From an uncultured Actinomycetes bacterium (GTDB taxonomy: Bacteria; Actinomycetota; Acidimicrobiia; Acidimicrobiales; RAAP-2): a DNA stretch of 64,000 nucleotides. The notes beneath the pieces are model-generated. The model saw only the letters and a list, made by a program, of their open reading frames with translations. It ran no database searches and was not told the DNA's origin. Below, piece after piece: positions 9,529-18,167 of the stretch. The stretch covers positions 36,208 through 100,207 of the forward strand of contig CAIQGE010000018.1 of NCBI GenBank assembly GCA_903871335.1, given 5' to 3'. The position numbers were made by a program, and so were the translations under genes. The stretch's first letter is position 1. Each line of letters begins with the position of its first letter.

Positions 9529-11028
9529 ATGAGTATCGAGGATGTTGCCGGTCCGTTTGGCGTTCCGGTTCCCGCGAATGAAGTTGGCCCGCAGCTGCGA
9601 GCGGAGGAACTGAGTCTCTTTGACTCCACCGCCGTGGCCGTGTCGTCGGTGGCTCCGGCGTATTCGTTGGCGTCGACTATGTCATCGTTGGCCGCGGTGG
9701 TGGGCGTGGGAATCTACGCCCCGTCGCTGATCCTCGTCTCGTTCGTACCGGTGATCTTCATCGCCATTGCGTACTTCCACCTCAATCGCCGCGACCCGGA
9801 CTGCGGAGCGTCGTACTCGTGGGTCTCCAAACTCACGACTCCGTGGCTTGGTTGGTACAACGGGTGGGTCCAGGTGGCCCTGAGCACCATCTTCTGTGTG
9901 ATCGCCCCTCTGCTCGCGGGTGCCTACACGTTGCAGTTCCTGAACAGCATCGGGTGGATCTCGACGTCCACGTCGAGCAACCTCGGATTGATTTGCATCG
10001 TGGGTGCCCTCTGGCTGGCCTTTGTGACATTCGTGTGCGTCTGGGGTATTCGCTGGACGACCAACTTCCAGTGGGTGCTCGTCATTATTGAGTACGTCGC
10101 GGTGATTGGTTTCTCCTTGTGGGGGATCATCAAGGTGCTGGTGTCGCATCCGAAGGGATCGACCGGTTTCCACTTCAGTTGGTTCAACCCCTTTAACTTG
10201 GGTGGTGCGTCCGCATTGGCGGGAGGCATCGTTCTCGGTGTCTTCTTCTTCTGGGGTTGGGACACGGCCATCAACCTGAGCGAGGAATCGAAGAACGCCA
10301 AAGTGAACCCCGGGCGTGCAGGCATCATTTCGATGTTCCTGTTGTTGGTGGTCTTCTTGCTCAACATCGTGGCCGCGCAAATGTTGTTGCCGCAGCAAGT
10401 CATCAGCGACCAGGGCACGAACATCCTGTTCTATTTCGCCAATCACGCGGTGGGCTCGTGGGCCGGTTACGTCATGATCTTCGCCGTGTTGAGTTCGACC
10501 GTCGGCACGACGCAGACCACGTTGTTGCCGGCGGCGCGCATCACCTATTCCATGGCCCGTGACAAGGTCTTCCCCAAGGTGTTTGGTTCCATTCAGGGTA
10601 AGACCCAAACGCCGGCGGTAGGCACATTGATCTTGTCGTTTCTCTGCCTCTTTGGGATCTTGTTGACCTCTCGTTCGACGAGCGGGTACAACTTCATCGA
10701 GGGCGCGATGGTGACGAACATCGGCGTGCTCATTGGCTTCTACTACGGCGTCACGGGCATCACGTGCGCGTGGGCGTATCGCAAGGTGGCCTTTAAGAAC
10801 GTGAAGTTCTTCTTCACCGGAGTTCTGATGCCGTTCCTGTCGGGCATTGTCTTGCTGTACGTCGGTGGCAAGGTGTTCTACAACCAGTGGACGATTCCGG
10901 GCGACAACCAGGCGATCTCGATTCTCGTCACGATGGTGCTCGGAATTCCTCTGGTGATCATCGCTCGCCTCAAGACCAAGGGTGACTTCTTCAGGACGAA
11001 GACCACCGCGTACGAATCAATCGAATAA
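9529..11028 (+). CDS. APC superfamily amino acid/amine permease
   Basis: Transporter of 499 residues with about 12 hydrophobic segments and the amino acid-polyamine-organocation layout: an early broken helix region (AVSSVAPAYSLASTMSSLAA), later GWDTAINLSEESKN, and the conserved MARDKVFPKVFG loop. Start ATG 9529 has GAAGGGGAG upstream. It follows the aldehyde dehydrogenase by 33 nt and precedes alanine dehydrogenase, so it probably imports the amine or amino acid degraded by this locus. Specificity cannot be read from the sequence. Confidence 0.87.
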   Translation: MSIEDVAGPFGVPVPANEVGPQLRAEELSLFDSTAVAVSSVAPAYSLASTMSSLAAVVGVGIYAPSLILVSFVPVIFIAIAYFHLNRRDPDCGASYSWVSKLTTPWLGWYNGWVQVALSTIFCVIAPLLAGAYTLQFLNSIGWISTSTSSNLGLICIVGALWLAFVTFVCVWGIRWTTNFQWVLVIIEYVAVIGFSLWGIIKVLVSHPKGSTGFHFSWFNPFNLGGASALAGGIVLGVFFFWGWDTAINLSEESKNAKVNPGRAGIISMFLLLVVFLLNIVAAQMLLPQQVISDQGTNILFYFANHAVGSWAGYVMIFAVLSSTVGTTQTTLLPAARITYSMARDKVFPKVFGSIQGKTQTPAVGTLILSFLCLFGILLTSRSTSGYNFIEGAMVTNIGVLIGFYYGVTGITCAWAYRKVAFKNVKFFFTGVLMPFLSGIVLLYVGGKVFYNQWTIPGDNQAISILVTMVLGIPLVIIARLKTKGDFFRTKTTAYESIE

Positions 11029-11067
11029 ATGAGGTCGGCCGAGCCGACAAAGGATGAGTGATCAACG

Positions 11068-12186
11068 ATGATCATCGGAGTGCCATCAGAAGTCAAGACG
11101 GACGAGTACCGCGTGGCGATCACGCCCGCCGGTGTTCGCGAGTTAACCGCACAGGGCCACAAGGTGTTGGTGCAACGCGGCGCGGGTGTTGGTTCCTCCA
11201 TCCGCGACGCTGACTACCAGTCCACGGGTGCCACCATTGTGGACGACGCCGATGACGTGTGGGCCGAGGCGGAACTCGTCCTGAAGGTGAAAGAGCCGGT
11301 CGAGTCGGAGTATCACCGGCTGTCGGCTCGACCGAATCAGGTGCTCTTTACGTACCTGCACCTCGCCGCGTCGCGAAGCTGCACGGACGCGTTGGTGTCG
11401 GCCGGCAACGTCGCCATCGCCTACGAGACCGTTCGACTGCGCGACAATTCCTTGCCACTTCTGACTCCCATGAGTGAAGTGGCGGGTCGCATGGCTCCCC
11501 TGATGGGTGCTCATCATCTGATGCGCGCCGGAGGCGGTCGGGGCACCCTCGTCTGCGGCGTGCCCGGTGTCGCGGCGGCGAACGTGGTCGTCATTGGCGC
11601 GGGGGTGGCGGGCATGGCAGCTGCCACGTTGGCGGTGGGCATGCACGCGAACGTGTCGATTTTCGACAAGAACCTGGAGCGTCTGCGCACGATTGATCAC
11701 CACTTCCGCGGTGAAGTCGAAACCGTGGCGTCGTCGACCCACGCGATCGAGGAAGCGTGCGTGCTGGCCGACATCGTTATCGGCGCCGTCTTGGTCGTTG
11801 GCGCTAAGGCGCCGAAGCTCGTGAGTGACGATTTGGTGTCACGTATGCGACCGGGATCTGTCTTGGTGGACATTTCTGTGGACCAAGGTGGCTGTTTCGA
11901 GGCGACCCGACCCACAACGCACTCCGAACCCGTGTTTGAGCACAACGGTTGTGTTTTCTACTGTGTGGCGAATATGCCGGGCGCGGTGCCCAACACGTCG
12001 ACGCACGCTTTGGCGAATGCGACCTTGCCGTACACGTTGGAACTCGCTCGGCACGGATGGCGTGAGGCTGTGTTGCGCGACTCCGCGCTCGCCGAAGGCG
12101 TGAACGTGGTGGATGGCAACATCACCTACGGACCCGTTGCGGAAGCGCACGGACTCGAGTCAGCGTCGTTGGGTTCACTCCTATAG
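11068..12186 (+). CDS. ald: alanine dehydrogenase
   Basis: NAD-dependent alanine dehydrogenase (L-alanine + NAD + water to pyruvate + ammonia + NADH), 372 residues, full length. The N-terminal MIIGVPSEVKTDEYRVA is diagnostic. The substrate lysine is in LKVKEP (K75) and the catalytic histidine in FTYLHLA (H98). The Rossmann loop is VVIGAGVAGMAA, followed by the C-terminal NMPGAVPNTST. AAAGGATGAG precedes the start. Placed after an omega-transaminase locus, it can regenerate pyruvate and release ammonia from alanine formed by transamination; that coupling is inference. Confidence 0.96.
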   Translation: MIIGVPSEVKTDEYRVAITPAGVRELTAQGHKVLVQRGAGVGSSIRDADYQSTGATIVDDADDVWAEAELVLKVKEPVESEYHRLSARPNQVLFTYLHLAASRSCTDALVSAGNVAIAYETVRLRDNSLPLLTPMSEVAGRMAPLMGAHHLMRAGGGRGTLVCGVPGVAAANVVVIGAGVAGMAAATLAVGMHANVSIFDKNLERLRTIDHHFRGEVETVASSTHAIEEACVLADIVIGAVLVVGAKAPKLVSDDLVSRMRPGSVLVDISVDQGGCFEATRPTTHSEPVFEHNGCVFYCVANMPGAVPNTSTHALANATLPYTLELARHGWREAVLRDSALAEGVNVVDGNITYGPVAEAHGLESASLGSLL

Positions 12187-12210
12187 ATCACGTCCAGAAT
12201 CCGTCGTCAG

Positions 12211-12254
12211 GAAGCCGTCACGTTTGTTGCGCGCGCAACTAACGTGACGGCTTC
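12211..12254. terminator. long hairpin after ald, probable terminator
   Basis: GAAGCCGTCACGTT (12211-12224) pairs with AACGTGACGGCTTC (12241-12254). Inside is the perfect palindrome GTTGCGCGCGCAAC (12226-12239), with only a T-T mismatch between the two stems. The whole 44 bp folds back on itself with almost no loop. The sequence after it is pyrimidine-rich but not a clean T run, so termination may be partial or bidirectional. Confidence 0.65.
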
Positions 12255-12281
12255 TCTCATTCCTCGATCGATCGGAATCTC

Positions 12282-13820
12282 ATGACCAGTGCCTCGTTGA
12301 GTTACGACGAACACGTCAGCAACAGTCCGGACCCGAAGCGTTGGTTCGCTCTGGTCGTCATTGCCATCGCGCAGCTCATGGTGGTGTTGGACGCGTCCAT
12401 CATCAACATTGCTCTTCCGCACGCCGCGGTGTCGCTGAACATCGCTCCGAAGAACTACCAGTGGGCCATCACGGCCTACACGTTGACGTTCGGAGGCTTC
12501 TTGTTGCTGGGTGGTCGTATTGGTGACTACCTCGGTCGCAAGAGGGCTTTCCTCATCGGACTCTTGGGGTTCGCGGCAGCATCCTTGCTCGGTGGACTAT
12601 CGGTAAACCAGGGAATGCTCTTCGGTGCCCGCGCATTGCAAGGTGTCTTCGGTGCGCTGCTGGCTCCCGCCGCGTTGTCCTTGATCTCGGTGACCTTCAC
12701 TGACTCCAAAGAGCGAGCCAAGGCCTTCGGCGTGTACGGCGCTCTCTCGGGTGTGGGCGCGGCCATTGGTCTCATCGCTGGTGGCATCCTCACGCAGTAC
12801 TTCAACTGGCGGTGGTGCATGTTCGTGAACACGCCGATGGCCCTGATCGCGTTCTTCCTCGCCATTCCCTACGTCCGTGAATCCAAGGTGCACGGTCACC
12901 CGAAGTACGACGTACCGGGTGCCCTCACGGCAACCGCGGGCATGGTGCTCGTGGTCTTCGGCGTGTCGCAAGCAGCGGCCGATGGTTGGGGTTCGACGTC
13001 CGCGTGGCCCTATATGGTCCTCGGCGCCGTGCTGCTCGCCGCATTCTTCGCGCTCGAGGCGAAGGTGAAGTCACCTCTTCTTCCGCTGCGTCTCATTACC
13101 GATCGAGTGCGTGCCGGTTCCTACATCACCCAGCTGCTCGTCGGTATGGGCATCTTCGGCATGTTCTTGTTCATGACGTTCTACTTCCAAGAGATTCACG
13201 GCTTCTCGGCCGTGAAGTCTGGTTTGTGCTTCTTGCCGTTCTCGCTCGGAATCATTTTCTCGGCCGGTGCGACGAGCCAGTTGCTGCCGAAAATTGGTCC
13301 CCGTCCGTTGGCGACGTTGGGTTGCGTGATGGCGTCCGCCGGCTTGTTGTATCTCTCGACCATTCAGTACAACAGCGGATACGTCACTCACGTCATGCCC
13401 GCAATGATCATCATGAGCCTCGGTTTGGGAATGACCTTCGTGTCTTTGGCGTCGACCGCCCTGTTCAACGTGCAGCCCCAAGACACGGGTGCTGCCTCGG
13501 CGGTGCTCACGACGACCCAGCAGGTGGGTGGTTCTTTCGGTACGGCGATCCAGAACACGATCGCCGTGTCCGCGTCGACCGCCTTTGTGACGGCCTACGC
13601 CATGGCCCATCACATCAGTTCGGCGAGTTTCCACGCATCGGTCACCGCGAAAGAGCCGTGGGCGGTCGTGAAGATGGCTGAAGGACTCGTCCACGGTTAC
13701 GACGTGGCGTTCCGTTTCGGATCCCTCATGTTGTTACTGGGTGCGGTGTTCTTCTTCACGCTGGTGAACATCGACCGCCACCACCTTGGTCAGCACGACA
13801 CCGTCGCGGTGGGTCACTAG
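12282..13820 (+). CDS. MFS multidrug exporter, DHA2 (14-TM, EmrB/QacA) family
   Basis: Drug/proton antiporter-type transporter of 512 residues with about 14 membrane segments. The motif near TM1 (QLMVVLDASIINIALP) and motif A between TM2 and TM3 (GGRIGDYLGRKRAFLIG) are typical of DHA2. Motif C follows (SGVGAAIGLIAGGILTQYFN). The product most likely exports a toxic compound; the substrate is unknown and no membrane-fusion partner or regulator is adjacent. No strong ribosome site is seen before the ATG. It ends in a CTAG overlap (13817-13820) with the convergent DUF5522 gene. Confidence 0.9.
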   Translation: MTSASLSYDEHVSNSPDPKRWFALVVIAIAQLMVVLDASIINIALPHAAVSLNIAPKNYQWAITAYTLTFGGFLLLGGRIGDYLGRKRAFLIGLLGFAAASLLGGLSVNQGMLFGARALQGVFGALLAPAALSLISVTFTDSKERAKAFGVYGALSGVGAAIGLIAGGILTQYFNWRWCMFVNTPMALIAFFLAIPYVRESKVHGHPKYDVPGALTATAGMVLVVFGVSQAAADGWGSTSAWPYMVLGAVLLAAFFALEAKVKSPLLPLRLITDRVRAGSYITQLLVGMGIFGMFLFMTFYFQEIHGFSAVKSGLCFLPFSLGIIFSAGATSQLLPKIGPRPLATLGCVMASAGLLYLSTIQYNSGYVTHVMPAMIIMSLGLGMTFVSLASTALFNVQPQDTGAASAVLTTTQQVGGSFGTAIQNTIAVSASTAFVTAYAMAHHISSASFHASVTAKEPWAVVKMAEGLVHGYDVAFRFGSLMLLLGAVFFFTLVNIDRHHLGQHDTVAVGH

Positions 13821-14038
13821 TTCGCGACGAATGGGCAGTGACGGCAACCGCTGTCACAGCACGTTCCACGCGCGATGTGCGCGGCCACGGTGAGCACGAC
13901 GAGGCCGGTACTCGGGTCGCGGTACGCGGGACATCCACTGTGCACTGCATGGTCGTGGGCGTCAATGATCGCGGCATAGTCCGCGCGGGTCGGATCGAGA
14001 CGACTCTCGTGGGGCCGCGGAATGGCGTTCTCGATCAC
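13817..14038 (-). CDS. DUF5522 family small protein
   Basis: Protein of 73 residues. The body PHESRLDPTRADYAAIIDAH, then YRDPSTGLVVLT, and the C-terminal cysteine cluster GTCCDSGCRHCPF are characteristic of the DUF5522 family, common in Actinomycetota and of unknown function. The closely spaced cysteines suggest metal or redox binding (inference). The start is GTG at 14038; TAGGTT at 14045-14050 (minus strand) lies 6 nt upstream, consistent with a leaderless transcript. Confidence 0.85.
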   Translation of the reverse strand: MIENAIPRPHESRLDPTRADYAAIIDAHDHAVHSGCPAYRDPSTGLVVLTVAAHIARGTCCDSGCRHCPFVAN

Positions 14039-14093
14039 GCGGGCAACCTACCGGTGCGCGTCAACGAGCCGCGCGGTGCGTTAGACATCACCC

Positions 14094-14554
14094 ATGCCCG
14101 CGAGGTGGAACTGCGAATTGCGTCAGAGCGACACGGTGGGCTCGACAGCTTTCTTGATTCCGCCCTTCGACCCGGCCCAGGAATTCGGCTCGAAACGAGC
14201 CTCCGTGTGGTGACGATCAATGACTACACGTTCACGAGCCGAGTGCAGATGTACGACGGTGTGCCGTATGTGACGCTGCGTCGCCAGCATCGCGAGGCGG
14301 TGGGGGTCGAGCCCGGTGACGTGGTGGCCTGCACGATCGAGATCAACGAGAATCCAGATGCCGTAGATATCCCGGCGGAACTTGCCGCGGCGCTCGACGT
14401 CTGGCCCGAAGCACGCCAGGCCTTTACGCGCCTCGCGCCGTCACATCAGAGAGAACACGCGCGCTATGTCGCAGACGCGAAGCGATCAGCCACTCGGGTG
14501 CGGCGAGCGCAGAAAACACTTGAGAATTGTCGAGAGTGGAAATCCCCGAATTGA
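14094..14554 (+). pseudogene. DUF1905-domain protein, frameshifted
   Basis: The family pattern is split over two frames. From ATG 14094 the frame reads MPARWNCELRQ, then FLIPPFDPAQEFG and SKRASV, before a stop at 14211-14213. The continuation (VTINDYTFTSRV, then VGVEPGDVVACTIEINENP and a C-terminal helical YdeI/OmdA-type part) is in the frame one base back. Reading back 1 nt at about 14207 joins them into ASVVVTINDYTF, exactly the spacing expected of DUF1905 proteins. A one-base deletion or sequencing error is therefore likely. An in-frame alternative is a GTG at 14054 or 14105, giving a C-terminal product with an odd N-terminus. Function of the family is unclear. Confidence 0.68.
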
Positions 14555-14602
14555 TGAGAACGATCCGTTAATGTCGCCGTATAAACGACCATAGGGGTGT
14601 GT

Positions 14603-14986
14603 ATGTTCAACTTTCTCGGAACGTCATCAGGTGCCGGAGGCGCAATCGTCCTCGTATTTTTCCTGATCATTTTTAGCGCCATCGCGGTCTTAGAAATTGC
14701 CGCAATGTGGAAGGTCTACCAGAAAGCTGGACAGCCCGGCTGGGCTTCGATTGTTCCGTTTTACAACCTGTGGATTGAACTCAAGATCGTGAATCGACCC
14801 GGTTGGTGGTTCTTGCTCTTTCTGATTCCGTTCGTGAACCTTGCAGTAGCGATCATCCTCTTGATAGACATCGCGAAGTCCTTCGGGAAGTCGGGCTTCT
14901 TCGCCGCAGGTCTGTTTTTCTTTGGGTTCATCTTCTGGCCGATCTTGGGCTTCGGCGACGCGACCTACACGCGGATCGAGCGCTAG
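14603..14986 (+). CDS. DUF5684-like small membrane protein
   Basis: Membrane protein of 127 residues with about four hydrophobic segments. The section WKVYQKAGQPGWASIVPFYNLW, then WWFLLFLIPFVNLAVAIILLIDIAKSFGKS, is the hallmark of the DUF5684 family, which often lies beside signal peptidases or as a lone gene. Function unknown. I chose ATG 14603 with AGGGG just upstream; a GTG at 14597 is two codons earlier. It ends 2 nt before the convergent quinone reductase gene. Confidence 0.82.
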   Translation: MFNFLGTSSGAGGAIVLVFFLIIFSAIAVLEIAAMWKVYQKAGQPGWASIVPFYNLWIELKIVNRPGWWFLLFLIPFVNLAVAIILLIDIAKSFGKSGFFAAGLFFFGFIFWPILGFGDATYTRIER

Positions 14987-14988
14987 AG

Positions 14989-15942
14989 CTACCTTCCGTC
15001 GTTCGTCGTCAGAATGATCTTCCCAAATTTCCCGGGGACGGCGAACGACGCGTAAGCCTCTTCCACGCGGTCGATGGGGTACGTGCTCGATACCGGCACT
15101 CGTAGGCGCCCGGCGGCCCACAAAGGAACAAGGTGCTCGGTCATCTCGGCTGCGATCTGCGCCTTTTCGACGCGATCGCGAGCGCGCAAGGTGGATCCCG
15201 TGATGGTGAGTCGCTTACTCATCACGCTCAGCAGATCAACCTCGACGCGACCGCCGCCACCCACGCCAATGATCACGACCCGAGCGCGAGGGGCTAATAC
15301 TTTTTGTGCGTGTTGGAAGTGGGCCGCACCCACCAGTTCGAGAACGACGTCGACCGGGGCGAGGGTCTCCACGTCTTCCACGCGGACAATTTCTTCGGCG
15401 CCGAGAGAACGCAAGCGCTCGTCATTTCGCTCGTCGCGCGCTACGGCAATCGGAATCGCACCCCACGCGCGAACAATCTGGATGGCCGCACACCCCACTC
15501 CGCCCGCGGCACCCGAGATGACGACTCGTTCGCCCTGGCGGATTTCGGCTTGACGGACGAGAGCGTCGTAGGCGGTGGTGAAGGCTTCGGCAAAGCCGCC
15601 CGCGGCTGTGATCTCGAGACCCTTCGGCACCGGCAAAAGGTGTTCGGCCGGCACGACACACTGTGTGGCCTGGGCGCCACCACCGACGATGGCGCACACG
15701 CGCTCACCCACGGTCCAGCCCGTAACGCCGGCACCGAGTGAACGGATGTCGCCCGCAACTTCGAGTCCCGGAATGTCGGTGGGCCAACCCGGAGGTGCGG
15801 GATAAAACCCTCGGCGTTGTAAAAGATCGGCTGAATTCAGTCCCGCCGCACGTACGTTGACGACGACCTCGCCAGGGCCAGGAATGAGATCGTCCCGTTG
15901 CTCAACATTCAGTAGATCTCCGGCAATCACTACGGCGCGCAT
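14989..15942 (-). CDS. NAD(P)H:quinone oxidoreductase, zinc-free MDR type
   Basis: Medium-chain dehydrogenase/reductase of 317 residues. The GroES-like N-terminal domain contains VRAAGLNSADLLQRRGFYP and PGLEVAGDI; the Rossmann domain has ISGAAGGVGCAAIQ. The zinc-binding Cys/His set of alcohol dehydrogenases is absent, so a quinone or enoyl reductase using NADPH is the best call. It resembles the PIG3/TP53I3-like group. ATG 15942 is preceded by TAGTCT at 15949-15954 (minus strand) with a 6-nt gap, so it is probably leaderless and divergent from the peroxidase gene 53 bp away. Confidence 0.85.
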   Translation of the reverse strand: MRAVVIAGDLLNVEQRDDLIPGPGEVVVNVRAAGLNSADLLQRRGFYPAPPGWPTDIPGLEVAGDIRSLGAGVTGWTVGERVCAIVGGGAQATQCVVPAEHLLPVPKGLEITAAGGFAEAFTTAYDALVRQAEIRQGERVVISGAAGGVGCAAIQIVRAWGAIPIAVARDERNDERLRSLGAEEIVRVEDVETLAPVDVVLELVGAAHFQHAQKVLAPRARVVIIGVGGGGRVEVDLLSVMSKRLTITGSTLRARDRVEKAQIAAEMTEHLVPLWAAGRLRVPVSSTYPIDRVEEAYASFAVPGKFGKIILTTNDGR

Positions 15943-15995
15943 GGCGACAGACTAGGTGCGTCGCGAGTGGGCCGTGGCCCAGTAGGGTGCCTCGC

Positions 15996-16484
15996 ATGGC
16001 ACTTAGCGAATACCCCATTTCCACCATCGACGGCGAGCCCACGACGCTCGGCGCATTTGCGGGCAAGACAGTGTTGGTCGTCAATGTGGCGTCCAAGTGT
16101 GGCTTGACTCCTCAGTACGAAGGACTCGAGAAGCTGCAGGAAACTTACGCCGACAAGGGCTTTACGGTCGTGGGATTTCCGTGCAACCAGTTTCTTGGTC
16201 AAGAGCCCGGCACCGCCGAGGAGATCAAAGAATTTTGCTCGCTCACCTATGGCGTGACCTTTCCTCTCATGGAGAAGATTGAGGTCAACGGCGAGGACCG
16301 CCACCCGATCTACGCCGAGCTCACGACCGTGGCGGACGCGGAGGGCGTCGACGGCGACATTCGCTGGAACTTCGAGAAGTTCCTGTTGGGTCCTGACGGT
16401 ACGGTCGTCGGTCGTTTTTCTCCGACGGTGGAGCCGAATGACCCGGTCTTGGTCAGCGCGATCGAATCGAGTCTGCCGAACTAA
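15996..16484 (+). CDS. glutathione peroxidase family protein (thioredoxin-dependent type likely)
   Basis: Thiol peroxidase of 162 residues that reduces hydroperoxides. The peroxidatic cysteine is in NVASKCGLTPQY (C35; cysteine, not selenocysteine), with FPCNQFLGQEPG supplying the catalytic Gln and a possible resolving Cys, and IRWNFEKFL supplying the Trp/Asn. Enzymes of this type in bacteria without glutathione usually take electrons from thioredoxin. TAGGGT at 15983-15988 lies 7 nt before ATG 15996; the same bases could also act as a ribosome site. The 3' end overlaps the convergent GNAT gene (CTAA, 16481-16484). Confidence 0.92.
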   Translation: MALSEYPISTIDGEPTTLGAFAGKTVLVVNVASKCGLTPQYEGLEKLQETYADKGFTVVGFPCNQFLGQEPGTAEEIKEFCSLTYGVTFPLMEKIEVNGEDRHPIYAELTTVADAEGVDGDIRWNFEKFLLGPDGTVVGRFSPTVEPNDPVLVSAIESSLPN

Positions 16485-17410
16485 CCCGCGCCGATGGCGC
16501 GGTGCAGTCGCAGGTAGGTCGGGACGAATCCGAAGTTCTGCCAGTACGTAGCTGCGGACCGATTGGTGATGCGCCAATTCGTCTCGATGAAGTGGAACCC
16601 GTCGTTGCGGCCGTCGAGGAGTGCACTGATGACCATCGCGCGACCAACGCCGCGACTCCGATGATCTTCACGCACGGTCACGGCACTCAGGTGCAGAGTT
16701 CCGTCAAAGGACCCGACGCGGTCGGGTAGCGGGAACGTCGCGCACTGCGCGACGGGCTGACCGTCAAAGTCCACGATGTAGTGGTGCACCGTCGGATCTT
16801 CCAGAGTCTCGGTCCAGTCTTCTCGTTGGTCACCCTTAGGTAGATCTAACGAGAAGCTCGGTCCTTGTTCTTGATATTCGTGCAGGTGATCATCTAGTGC
16901 GATGGCCGTCTCGAGATCGGCAATGGTGCCACGACGAAGCGAATATCCAATGGGCCACTCGGGCGTTGAAACGCCCTCCAGTTGTCGAACGCCGCGTTGG
17001 TGCATGTAGGAAAAACCCAGGTCCAACCACGGTGCGATCGACGCTGTGTCGGTGGGCACCCACACGTAGTGCCGGCGGGCTCCGTCGGCGATCCACCGTT
17101 GTGCTTGATGGACGTAGAGCGCCTCCAACGTTTCGACGTCGTCGTACGAGAGGCCTTCCGGGTTCATCCACGCAGACCGTCCGTAGACCTCCGACGACAA
17201 GATCACTCCTCGTAGATGCCCCACCACGATTCCGTCTCGTTCGGCGATGGACGCGTCACGCAGCGACGAATAGAGGCTCTCGGCGAGTGTGACGTCGTCG
17301 ACCGCGCCGTTAATGAATTCGTGCGAGTTGGCGACGCGGGCCTGCTGTTGCATCACGCGAGCAACAGTGACGTCAATGTCGTCACTGGTCATGGGACGTA
17401 CATTGATCAC
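16481..17410 (-). CDS. GNAT family N-acetyltransferase (two-domain)
   Basis: Protein of 309 residues. The C-terminal half is a recognisable GNAT fold: LHLSAVTVREDHRSRGVGRAM is the acetyl-CoA pyrophosphate loop (R/Q-x-x-G-x-G/A), followed by NRSAATYWQNFGFVPT. The N-terminal half has a similar layout (VRPMTSDDIDVTVARVM, GIVVGHLRGVI) but a degraded loop, as in tandem GNATs such as mycothiol synthase. Whether it makes mycothiol cannot be said. GTG 17410 is chosen because TAGCCT at 17417-17422 (minus strand) is 6 nt upstream and the first beta strand is then complete. Confidence 0.82.
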   Translation of the reverse strand: MINVRPMTSDDIDVTVARVMQQQARVANSHEFINGAVDDVTLAESLYSSLRDASIAERDGIVVGHLRGVILSSEVYGRSAWMNPEGLSYDDVETLEALYVHQAQRWIADGARRHYVWVPTDTASIAPWLDLGFSYMHQRGVRQLEGVSTPEWPIGYSLRRGTIADLETAIALDDHLHEYQEQGPSFSLDLPKGDQREDWTETLEDPTVHHYIVDFDGQPVAQCATFPLPDRVGSFDGTLHLSAVTVREDHRSRGVGRAMVISALLDGRNDGFHFIETNWRITNRSAATYWQNFGFVPTYLRLHRAIGAG

Positions 17411-17454
17411 CGCGTCAGGCTAGTGAGATCTCCGGTTGTGAGAAAGTACTAGTT

Positions 17455-18117
17455 ATGGCATTAACGACAACGTTGTTTGACATGGACGGCCTGCTCCTTG
17501 ACTCAGAGATCTTGTGGCACGAGGCGGAACTCGAGATTCTCGGTGGTCTCGGGGTTCCTCTGGCGCAGGAAGGCTCTCGGTCAACGAAGGGCATGTTCGT
17601 CGCCGAGGTCGTGACGTATTGGCGTGAGCGTTCACCTTGGGTGGGTCCAAGCAACGAGGACGTGGTGGAGCGCATCTTGCAGCGGGTCGGCGATCTCGTC
17701 GAGAACAAGGGACGACTCCTGCCCGGGGCCGAGCGTGCGATTGCCGTGACCGCCGAGCGTGGGCGAGTCGGACTGGCGAGCTCGACGCCCGTTCCCCTCA
17801 TCGAACGCTGCCTCGCGCACTTTGGTTTACGCGATCGATTTGAGGTCATTTGTTCGGGGGCGAACGAGCCGTACGGCAAGCCGCACCCGGGGGTTTTTTT
17901 GACGGCGGCTCGCGCTCTCGACGCCCAGCCCACGCAGTGTCTCGTCTTCGAGGATTCGGCCGCCGGGGTGCTGGCGGCAAAGGCGGGACGGATGATGTGC
18001 GTGGCGGTCCCGGTGGTCGAGGATATGTCGTTACCCGCCTTCGCGTTGGCCGATATCGTCCTGGAATCGCTGGTCGATCTCGACGAGGCGTGGCTCGATA
18101 CGTACTTTGACCGCTAG
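17455..18117 (+). CDS. HAD-superfamily hydrolase, phosphoglucomutase/sugar phosphatase type
   Basis: Protein of 220 residues. Motif I DMDGLLLDS carries the nucleophile and acid/base aspartates (D9, D11). A helical cap follows, then motif II LASSTP, the lysine in YGKPHPGVF and motif IV VFEDSAAGV. This is the HAD subclass IA group of beta-phosphoglucomutase, 2-deoxyglucose-6-phosphatase (YniC/HxpB) and related sugar-phosphate phosphatases. The substrate is not determined. GAGAAAG about 10 nt upstream may serve as ribosome site. It is divergent from the GNAT gene across 44 bp. Confidence 0.9.
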   Translation: MALTTTLFDMDGLLLDSEILWHEAELEILGGLGVPLAQEGSRSTKGMFVAEVVTYWRERSPWVGPSNEDVVERILQRVGDLVENKGRLLPGAERAIAVTAERGRVGLASSTPVPLIERCLAHFGLRDRFEVICSGANEPYGKPHPGVFLTAARALDAQPTQCLVFEDSAAGVLAAKAGRMMCVAVPVVEDMSLPAFALADIVLESLVDLDEAWLDTYFDR

Positions 18118-18167
18118 TCAATTCGCGTCATCGCCACGTGGCGACGAAGACGTGTGAAACTGCGAAC

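Noticed and set aside
9682..10608. Minus-strand open frame of about 300 codons within the APC permease gene
   Set aside because: Charged, repetitive composition typical of antisense to a membrane protein; the plus strand shows the permease clearly.
13838..14104. N-terminal extension of the DUF1905-like frame from 13838
   Set aside because: It is antisense to the DUF5522 gene, does not resemble the family, and the true N-terminal sequence lies in another frame from 14094.
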